NCBI GenBank assembly: GCA_039707655.1
Contig: CM077667.1
Span: 546,386,222 to 546,450,221, forward strand
Direction: 5' to 3'
DNA from: Elymus sibiricus
Lineage: Eukaryota > Streptophyta > Magnoliopsida > Poales > Poaceae
Length of the DNA stretch: 64,000 nt
The notes beneath the pieces are model-generated. The model made no database searches. It saw only the letters and a list, made by a program, of their open reading frames with translations, and was not told the DNA's origin. This document shows positions 9,880 to 17,763 of the stretch, in pieces. Numbering within the stretch: position 1 is the first letter of the stretch; each line of letters begins with the position of its first letter. A program made the position numbers and the translations under genes.

Positions 9880-12800
9880 ATGAATCGGCAATGGATGTAC
9901 GGTGACCGACGCACCTCCGAGTATATTAAGGGCCTGCATAATTTTCTCGAAGCGGCTGAGGCAAACAAGCAGAATGGTTTTATGCATTGTCCATGTACTG
10001 TCTGTGAGAATACGAAGGCTTTCTCCAACTATAAAACCCTTCACTTCCACCTGCTTCAGAAGGGTTTTATGCCACACTATAATGTTTGGACCAAGCACGG
10101 AGAAAGAGGGGTTATGATGGAAGACAACGAAGAAGAAGAGGATGCCGACAACTACCCGCCCCCTGAATACGGTGATGCTGCAATGGGGGAAGCTGAAGAT
10201 CAAGAGGAACCAGACGATGTGCCCGATGATGATCTTCGCCGGGTCATTGTTGATGCACAGAGAGAATGCGAAAGTGAAAGGGAGAAGTTGAAGTTCGATC
10301 GCATGTTAGAGGATCACAAAAAAGGGTTGTACCCAAATTGCGAAGATGAAAACAAAAAGCTCGGTACCACACTGGAATTGCTGCAATGGAAGGCAGACAA
10401 TCGTGTATCTGACAAGGGATTTAGTTCGCTACTGAAAATAATGAAGAAGAAGCTTCCAAAGGATAACGAATTTCCCGGCAGTACGTACGAAGCAAAGAAG
10501 GTTCTCTACCCTCTAGGATTGGAGGTGCAGAAGATACATGCATGCCCTAATGACTGCATCCTCTACCGCGGTGCGTACGAGGATTTGAACGCATGCCCGG
10601 TATGCGGTGCATTGCGGTATAAGATCAGAAGAGATGACCCTGGTGATGTTGAGGGCCAGCGCCCCGGGAAGAGGGTTCCTGCCAAGGTGATGTGGTATGC
10701 TCCTATAATACCACGGTTGAAACGTCTGTTTAGAAACAAAAAGCATGCCGAGTTGATGCAATGGCACAAAAAAGACCGTAAGAAAGACGGGAAGTTGAGA
10801 GCACCCGCTGACGGGTCGCAGTGGAGAAAGATCGAGAGAAAGTGGAGCGACTTTACAGGTGACCCGAGGAACGTATGGTTTGGTTTAAGTGCAGATGGCG
10901 TTAATCCTTTTGGGGAGCAGAGCAGCAAGCATAGCACTTGGCCTGTGACTCTATGTATGTATAACCTTCCTCCTTGGTTGTGCATGAAGCGGAAGTTCAT
11001 TATGATGCTAGTGCTCATCCAAGGCCCTAAGCAACCCGGCAATGACATTGATGTGTACCTAAGGCCATTAGTTGATGAACTTTTACAACTTTGGAATGGA
11101 AGAGGTGTACGTGTGTGGGATGAGAACGAACAGGAGGAATTTGACCTACATGCGTCGCTGTTTGTAACCATCAACGATTGGCCTGCTCTCAGTAACCTTT
11201 CAGGACAGACAAACAAGGGATACCACGCATGCACACACTGTTTAGATGACACCGACAGTATATATTTGGACAAATGCAGGAAGAATGTGTACCTGGGGCA
11301 TCGTCGATTTCTTCCGACCAACCATCAATGTCGAAAGAAAGGAAAGCATTTCAAAGGTGAGGCAGATCACCGGAAGAAGCCCGCCCTCCGTACTGGTGAT
11401 CACATACTTGATATGGTCAATGATTTACAAGTAATATTTGGAAAGGGTCCTGGCGGACTATCTGTTCCGACTGACGATGCGGGACGCGCACCCATGTGGA
11501 AGAAGAAATCTATATTTTGGGACCTACCCTATTGGAAAGACCTAGAGGTCCGCTCTGCAATCGACGTGATGCACGTGACGAAGAATCTTTGCGTGAACCT
11601 GCTAGGCTTCTTGGGAGTGTATGGGAAGACAAAAGATACACCGGAGGCACGGGAGGAACAGCAACGTGTGCATGAAAAAGACGGCATGCATCCAAAGCAG
11701 TATGAAGGTCCTGCCAGCTACGCCCTTACCAAAGAAGAGAAGGAAATCTTCTTTGAATGCCTGCTCAGTATGAAGGTCCCGTCTGGCTTCTCGTCGAATA
11801 TAAAGGGAATAATAAATATGGCAGAGAAAAATTTCCAGAACCTAAAGTCTCATGACTGCCATGTGATTATGACGCAACTGCTTCCGGTTGCATTGAGGGG
11901 GCTTCTACTGGAAAACGTTCGATTAGCCATTGTGAAGCTATGTGCATTCCTCAATGCAATCTCTCAGAAGGTGATCGATCCAGAAATCCTGCCAAGGTTA
12001 AGGAGTGATTTGGTGCAATGTCTTGTTAGTTTCGAGCTGGTGTTCCCACCGTCCTTCTTCAATATCATGACGCACGTCCTAGTTCATCTAGTCGACGAGA
12101 TTGTCGTTCTGGGCCCTGTATTTCTACACAATATGTTCCCCTTTGAGAGGTTCATGGGAGTCTTAAAGAAATATGTTCGTAACCGCGCTAGGCCAGAAGC
12201 AAGCATCTCCATGGGCCATCAAACAGAGGATGTCATTGGGTTTTGTGTTGACTTCATTCCTGACCTTAAGAAGATTGGTCTCCCTCAACCACGGTATGAG
12301 GGGAGACTGACTGGAAAAGGCACGCTAGGAGCAGACTCAATAATATGTAGGGACGGGCATTCTTGGTCTCAAGCACACTACACAGTTCTATAGAATTCTA
12401 CCTTGGTGACCCCGTATGTCGATGAACACAAGAATATTCTGCGCTCCAAACACCCGGAGCAGTGTGACGACTGGATTACATATGAACACATCAGGACTTT
12501 CGGCAGTTGGTTGCAAACACGTCTCATGGGTGACAACACTGTTTCTGATGAGTTGTACTCGTTGGCCAGGGGACCATCTTCGATTGTATTGACTTACAAA
12601 GGGTACGAGATAAATGGGAATACATTTTACACGATCGCCCAAGATCAAAAGAGCATCAACCAAAACAGCGGTGTCCGCTTTGATGCAGCAACCAATAGGG
12701 GAAAGGACACATATTATGGTTACATAGTGGACATATCGGAACTTGACTATGGACATGATTTCAAGGTCCCTTTGTTTCAGTGCAAATGGGTCAATCTGTC

Positions 12801-13179
12801 AGGAGGCGGGGTACAGGAGGACCCACAGTACGGAATGACAACAGTGGATCTGAACAATCTTGGATACACAGATGAACCATTCGTCCTAGCCAATGATGTG
12901 GCGCAGGTTTTCTATGTGAAGGACATGTCTACCAAACCGAGAAAAAGAAAAGATAAGGAAGCGAATACATCATACGATGAGCCAAAGCGCCACATAGTTC
13001 TATCAAGAAAAAGAGACATCGTGGGATTGGAGGGCAAGACAGACATGTCTGAAGATTATGAAAAGTTTCATGAAATTCCTCCCTTCAAAGTCAAGGCTGA
13101 CCCAAGCACCCTCTTAAACGATGAAGATTATCCATGGTTACGGCGCAATAAGCAAACGACACAAGCGAAGAAAAAGTGA
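9880..13179 (+). pseudogene. CACTA-1 TNP2-type transposase, one in-frame stop
   Basis: The ORF runs 837 codons from MNRQWMYGDRRTSEY to a TAG at 12391-12393, then continues in the same frame for 262 more codons to KKK-stop at 13179. Domains in order are: transposase-associated N-terminus with HCPCTVC (residues 1-75), an acidic linker, the Tnp2 domain (Transposase_21) with putative catalytic Asp in SADGVNPF (about residue 339) and in INDWPA (about 433), a DUF4218-like part (VLVHLVDEIVVLGPVFLHNM), and a DUF4216-like part after the stop (YYGYIVDISELDYG). The family catalyses cut-and-paste transposition of CACTA ends. A CAG acceptor abuts the ATG, so the exon is probably spliced to an upstream leader. 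The TAG removes only the DUF4216 part, and the identical stop is in CACTA-2, so it predates the split of these copies. Confidence 0.85.
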
Positions 13180-13373
13180 AGACTTTCTCTCCACAACTAT
13201 ATCATTGCAGTTACATGTGAAGAAATGAAATGCCTTTTGTAACAGATGAGTTTTCGTATGAAACCCTAATACTTCGAAAGAGATTGTCCATTTTGTACAC
13301 GAAGTGCATCCAGTTTTTGCCGTAACCCTCTCAACTCTTTATAACCTTGGGCGGTGAAGGTCGTACCAATCAG

Positions 13374-13402
13374 GAAGAAGCACACGGATCGTGTGCTTCT
13401 TT
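13374..13402. other. Perfect short hairpin downstream of CACTA-1 transposase
   Basis: GAAGAAGCACACG and CGTGTGCTTCTTTC flank a 3-nt loop. CACTA-2 has the same hairpin with one change (about 28600-28628). It could mark the end of the transposase transcript or be an old insertion end; the function is not known. Confidence 0.45.
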
Positions 13403-13428
13403 CAAGCGCTTGTGAGCTGTTGGGTCGG

Positions 13429-13500
13429 CACTATAACGACTAGTCCCGGTTCGTGCTAGCAACCGGGAATAAAGAGGCACACAACCCTATATATAGCCCA
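13429..13500 (+). promoter_or_regulatory. Third SIR-plus-TATA unit inside CACTA-1
   Basis: CACTATAACGACTAGTCCCGG opens a single palindromic SIR (TAGTCCCGGTTCG..AACCGGGA), followed by TATATATA at 13488-13495. It looks like a miniature copy of the element's own left end. CACTA-2 has it at about 28653-28730; CACTA-3 lacks it. It may be the remains of a small CACTA-derived insertion. Confidence 0.45.
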
Positions 13501-13550
13501 CCTCTCGGACATGTTCGACACTTAGTGTGTGTACTCATTCGGATTCAAAT

Positions 13551-14028
13551 CATTCGGATTCCCTGCATACGGTCCAACGGTGCATTTCATATTTCCACCA
13601 TTGGGCTGTATGCAGGGGAAACCATGTGTTTTGTTGATCTATCTAGAAATCCTTTAGTTCATCGACCGAATACAAAACATTCGGATTCCCTGCATACGGT
13701 CCGACGGTGCATTTCATATGCGGGCACTCACGAGCCACCGTCGGGCTGTATACAGGGGAAACCGTGTGTTTTGTTGATCTATCTAGAAATCCTTTAGTTC
13801 ATCGACCGAATACAAATCATTCGGATTCCTTGCATACGGTCCGACGGTGCATTTCATATGCGGGCACTCACGAGCCACCGTCGGGCTGGATGCAGGGGAA
13901 ACCGTGTGTTTTGTTGATCTATCTAGAAATGCTTTAGTTCATCGACCGAATACAAATCATTCGGATTCCCTGCATACGGTCCGACGGTGCATTTCATATG
14001 CGGGCACTCACGAGCCACCGTCGGGCTG
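13551..14028. repeat. 140-bp tandem repeat, about 3.5 copies
   Basis: Units starting CATTCGGATTCCCTGCATAC begin at 13551, 13679, 13819 and 13959 (spacings 128, 140, 140). Each holds an internal near-palindrome around CGGTCCGACGG and CCGTCGGGCTG. The unit is not a multiple of three, so the ORFs that cross it are artefacts. CACTA-2 has three units at about 28776-29160. Confidence 0.85.
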
Positions 14029-15230
14029 TAACACATGAGTTTTCGTCTGAAACCCTGATACTTCGAAAGAGATTGTCCGTTTTGTACACGAAGTGCATCC
14101 AGTTTTTGCCGTAACCCTCTCAACTTTTTAGCACACGCTATGTGGGTGAAATTATGATACCATGCCAACTTTTAACCTTTTCAGAGTTCATTTGAAGTGC
14201 TTTTCAATTTCAGGGTTATTTAGCTCAAAAAAATCAGTAAGTGCATGAAAAATACCAAATGAAGTCAGAAAGGGTTGAAAATTGATGATGTGGCTTTGAA
14301 TGGTGCATTTTGAACACACAAAAAGTATGGAGTTCAAATAAGTTCAAAAAAATGAAATCGTTTTGTAACACATGAGTTTTCGTCCGAAACCCAGATACTT
14401 CGAAAGAGATTGTCCGTTTTGTACACGAAGTGCATCCAGTTTTTGCCGTAACCCTCTCAACTTTTTAGCACATGCTATGTGGGTGAAATTATGATACCAT
14501 GCCAAATTTCAACCTTTTCAGAGTTCATTTGAAGTGCTTTACAATTTCAGGGTTATTTAGCCCAAAAAATCAGTAAGTGCATGAAAAATACCAAATGAAT
14601 TCAGAAAGGGTTGAAAATTGATGATGTGGCTTTGAATGGTGCATTTTGAACACACAAAAAGTATGGAGTTCAAATAAGTTCAAAAAAATGAAATCGTTTT
14701 GTAACACATGAGTTTTCGTCCGAAACCCTAATACTTCGAAAGAGATTGTCCGTTTTGTACACGAAGTGCATCCAGTTATTGCCGTAACCCTCTCAACTTT
14801 TTAGCACATGTTATGTCGGTGAAATGATGATACCATGCCAACTTTCAACCTTTTCAGAGTTCATTTGAAGTGATTTTCAATTTCAGGGTTATTTAGCTCA
14901 AAAAAATCAGTAAGTGCATGAAAAATACCAAATGAAGTCAGAAAGGGTTGAAAATTGATGATGTGGCTTTGAATGGTGCATTTTGAACACACAAAAAGTA
15001 TGGAGTGCAAATAAGTTCAAAAAAATGAAACCCCTTTGTAATAGATGAGTTTTCGTCCGAAACTGTGATACTTCGAAAGAGCTTGTCCATTTTGTACACG
15101 AAGTGCATCCAGTTTTTGCCGTAACCCACTCAACTTTTTAGCACATGCTATGTGGGTGAAATGATGATACCATGCCAACTTTCAACCTTTTCAGAGTTCA
15201 TTTGAGGTGCTTTTTAATTTCTTTCAAAAC
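14029..15230. repeat. 338-bp tandem repeat, four copies
   Basis: Units beginning AACACATGAGTTTTCGTC start at 14029, 14367, 14704 and about 15042. A related partial unit at 13240, just after the transposase stop, suggests the 140-bp array was inserted into this repeat. CACTA-2 carries about three units (29240-30065); CACTA-3 has none. No coding potential is seen. Confidence 0.85.
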
Positions 15231-15644
15231 ATCGTGGGAGTGGAGTTCAAAAAACAATCAACAAAAAAGCTTTTATAAACCTCTAGTATTTTTGAAACTA
15301 TAATTATATAAAAATTATGCAACTAAAATTATCAAAGTATTTTTTGTTCAAAACATTAATAGCAAAAAGAATATAATGATAAAACACACTGGAAATAAAT
15401 AAAGCAAAAAATAAAACAAAAATAAATAAAGCAAAAAACAAAACAAAAAACTGGAATTTTTTTTAAAAAAATGCCACCTACTGGGCCCGCAGAAGGCCCA
15501 ATAGGCCCACAGTCAGTGACAGATTAGGCCCGGAGGCCTGCAGTTGAGAGGAGCTCGAGAGGGTATGCGCAGCAGCGCTTATAAACCACTCTCGAGCTCT
15601 CTCGGCTAGCGAGGTGGGACTAAATATTTGGCCCCGGGCAGCAC
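15231..15644. other. AT-rich spacer, nothing recognised
   Basis: This is A-rich sequence (AAATAAAGCAAAAAAC and similar) followed by a short GC-rich piece with GGCCCAATAGGCCC. The matching stretch in CACTA-2 is 30065-30450. No gene is seen. Confidence 0.5.
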
Positions 15645-15930
15645 CACCCTTTGGTCCCGGTTGGTGGCACCAACCGGGACCAATGCGCCTTAGTCCCGGG
15701 TGGTGCCACCAACCGGGACCAAAGGTCCCTGTTTCCCGCCCTTTGGGCTGCTGAAAACTGACCTTTGGTCCCGGTTGGTGCCACCAACCGGGACCAAAGG
15801 TCCTTGTTTCCCGCCCTTTGGGCTGCTAAAAACTGACCTTTGGTCCCGGTTGGCGGCACCAACCGGGACTAAAGGGGTGCATTGGTCCCGGTTAGTGCCA
15901 CCAACCGGGACCAATGCTTTGTGTATATAA
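15645..15930 (+). promoter_or_regulatory. Internal SIR array and TATA box before the CACTA-1 Ulp1-type gene
   Basis: Four palindromes of the form TGGTCCCGGTTGGTGGCACC and its complement are separated by a repeated TTTCCCGCCCTTTGGGCTGCT spacer. TATATAA follows at 15924-15930. The motif is the same as in the terminal arrays. CACTA-2 (30458-30704) and CACTA-3 (42525-42696) have the same block in the same position. I infer a second promoter bound by the same element-encoded DNA-binding protein. Confidence 0.6.
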
Positions 15931-15939
15931 GCCCACACT

Positions 15940-16268
15940 TAGCAGTTTCTCGAAATCACTTGTTCTTCTCTGCCCGACGCCCCCAGGCAGCTCCTCGTCG
16001 CCGTCGCCGCCGAGCCCTGCCCCGACGCCGTCAGGCTGCTCCATCTCGCCGTCGTCGTCGTCGCCGATCTGCCCCGACGCCGTCCCCGCTCCCACTGTGA
16101 GCCGCCGCGCCGTTCCCCTCCTCTCCTCTCGCCCCCCCACGCGCCCCGACGCCGTTGCCCGCCGCGATGCCGCCGCCGCCCGCCCTCTGGCCGCCCGCGC
16201 TCCGGCCGCCCGCCGCGACGCCGCCGCCGCCGCCCCGGCCGCGCTCTGCTTGCCGCGGCGCCGCTTCC
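15940..16268 (+). other. GC-rich leader of the CACTA-1 second gene
   Basis: This is a C/G-rich stretch full of GCCGCCGCC and CGACGCC, beginning about 15 bp after the TATA box. It contains a GTGAGC at about 16098, with counterparts in CACTA-2 (about 31058) and CACTA-3 (about 42969). I infer a 5' leader exon spliced to the ATG exon at 17764. Open frames on both strands here are composition artefacts. Confidence 0.4.
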
Positions 16269-16359
16269 GCCTCTGCCTTTTTTTCTCATATGTATGCATT
16301 GATGTATATGTATGCAGATGTGTATGCAGATGTATATGGATGATCCATGGATATGTATG

Positions 16360-17110
16360 CATTGATGTATAATTTTTTTGTTCATATAACTTTTTTTTGT
16401 TCATAGAATTTTTTTTTGTTCATAGAACTTTTTTTGTTCATAGAAAGTTTTTATATATGATCCATGGATATATGAGCAATGATGATCCATGGATGTATGC
16501 ATTGATATATGAGCAATGATGTTCATAGAAAGTTTTTTGTTCATAGAAGAAAGTTTTTTGTTCATAGAAGAAAGTTTTTTGTATAGATTTTTTTATGCTC
16601 ATAGAACTCTCGAGTCCACCCAAACTGGGACTGAAAGAGCGTTGTCAAGGCCACCCCAAACCCTACAAGTGTTGTCGAGGCCACCCAAATTTACCAAGTT
16701 AAATGAGTTAAAAGAGCGTTGTCGAGGCCACCCCAAACCCTAGAAGAGTTGTTGAGGCCACCCAAATTTACCAAGTTAAAAGAGCGTTGTCGAGGCCACC
16801 TCGCCGACAACTTCGACATGAGGGGGGATGTCGGACATGACATGAGGGGGGACGTCGGACGTCGGACATGAGGTGTGAACGTCGTTGTCGTCTACCCCCT
16901 CCCCAATAACTTCGACATGAGGGGGGACGTCGGACATGACATGAGGGGGGACGTCGGAAGTACATGAGGGGTGAGCGTCGTTGTCGTCTACCCCCTCCCC
17001 GATAACTTCGACATGAGGGGGGACGTCGGACATGACATGAGGGGTGAGCGTCGTTGTCGTCTACCCCCACCCCGATAACTTCGACATGAGGGGGGACGTC
17101 GGACATGTCA
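16360..17110. repeat. Minisatellite blocks in CACTA-1
   Basis: TTTTTTGTTCATAGAA repeats (16375-16605) are followed by GTTGTCGAGGCCACCCAAA units (16640-16800), then by units with AACTTCGACATGAGGGGGG, ACGTCGGACATGA and GTCGTTGTCGTCTACCCCC (16800-17110). The last block shares its motif with the larger minisatellite in CACTA-2. Confidence 0.75.
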
Positions 17111-17151
17111 TGTGGAATTTTTTTTGTTCATATAGAAAACTCCGGTAACAT

Positions 17152-17400
17152 AGATTTATCAAGAATGCCCCCATTATGGATGTGCACAAGTTGATCCAAT
17201 TTTTTTCTGATCTCATCTATATATATATTCTTCTATATGTCACGTTGTCTGTCAAAGTATTGAAGAAATCCATGGCTTCATCATTAGCCGGAAGTAACAT
17301 GCGTATGATGCTACGAAGCTCTTCAAAGTTGTTTTGGAACGGAGTTCCGGATAGAATAATTCGCTTTTTGGTACGAATTTCAGCAAAGGCCTTCCAAATA
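17152..17400 (-). pseudogene. SNF2-helicase fragment, arm 1 (CLASSY/DRD1-like)
   Basis: The minus strand reads IWKAFAEIRTKKRIILSGTP, then FQNNFEELRSIIRMLLPAND, and after an in-frame stop inside a TA repeat continues DEIRKKLDQLVHIHNG. SGTPFQNN is the SNF2/helicase motif III. The EIRTKKRIILSGTPFQNNF context and a later HIHNG resemble the plant CLASSY/DRD1 remodellers that act in RNA-directed DNA methylation. It is only a short exon piece and cannot encode a working ATPase. The CLASSY assignment is from memory of the family and needs a search; SNF2 itself is secure. Confidence 0.7.
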
Positions 17401-17401
17401 G

Positions 17402-17652
17402 CGATATTCGGAAGGCTCTTGCTGAACTTCGTACAAAAAAGCTAATTAATTATCCTATCCGGGACTCCATTCCAAAACAATTTTGCAGAGCTTCGTACCA
17501 TTATGCGCCTGTTACTTCCGGCTAATGATGAAGCCATGGTTTTCTTGAATCCTTTGACGCTAGACAATGTGACATATAGAAGGGTAGATGAGATCAGGAA
17601 AAATATGGACCATTTTCTGCACATCCAGAATGCCGCCATTTTGATAATTAAA
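17402..17652 (+). pseudogene. SNF2-helicase fragment, arm 2 (CLASSY/DRD1-like)
   Basis: The plus strand reads RKALAELRTKK, then after a small frameshift IILSGTPFQNNFAELRTIMR, followed by LLLPANDEAM and VDEIRKNMDHFLHIQNA. It differs from arm 1 by scattered substitutions, including synonymous ones and a 3-bp indel. The arms are thus either two paralogous source fragments or an old inverted duplication that has diverged. Confidence 0.7.
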
Positions 17653-17763
17653 TCCCTTAAAGGTTAAGAGAATCCCTTGTTTGACATTCATGAGAGAGGC
17701 GGTCCGGACGTCGGACATTCATGTTTGTATATTAATTGCCATGTTGTAATATTTGTAGAAACT

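Larger units (their letters stand above)
17150..17655. repeat. Head-to-head inverted repeat of a SNF2-gene fragment
   Basis: Two arms of about 250 bp meet at about 17401 with almost no spacer. By eye, roughly nine of ten bases agree in the best 120-bp stretch. One perfect 30-bp match lies at 17270-17299 (reverse) and 17510-17539 (forward). An RNA across it would fold into a long imperfect hairpin with no loop. CACTA-2 lacks the block: its sequence passes from the minisatellite straight to the shared GACATTCATGAGAGAGGCGG. The insertion is therefore specific to CACTA-1 or was lost from CACTA-2. Confidence 0.85.

Noticed and set aside
10563..11321. 252-residue minus-strand ORF (also at 25790-26548)
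   Set aside because: Antisense shadow of the conserved Tnp2 core; it is preserved in both elements only because the sense strand is.
13453..14038. Repeated ORF MHFICGHSRATVGL..
   Set aside because: It follows the 140-bp tandem repeat, whose length is not a multiple of three; the frame cycles and the product is not a conserved protein.
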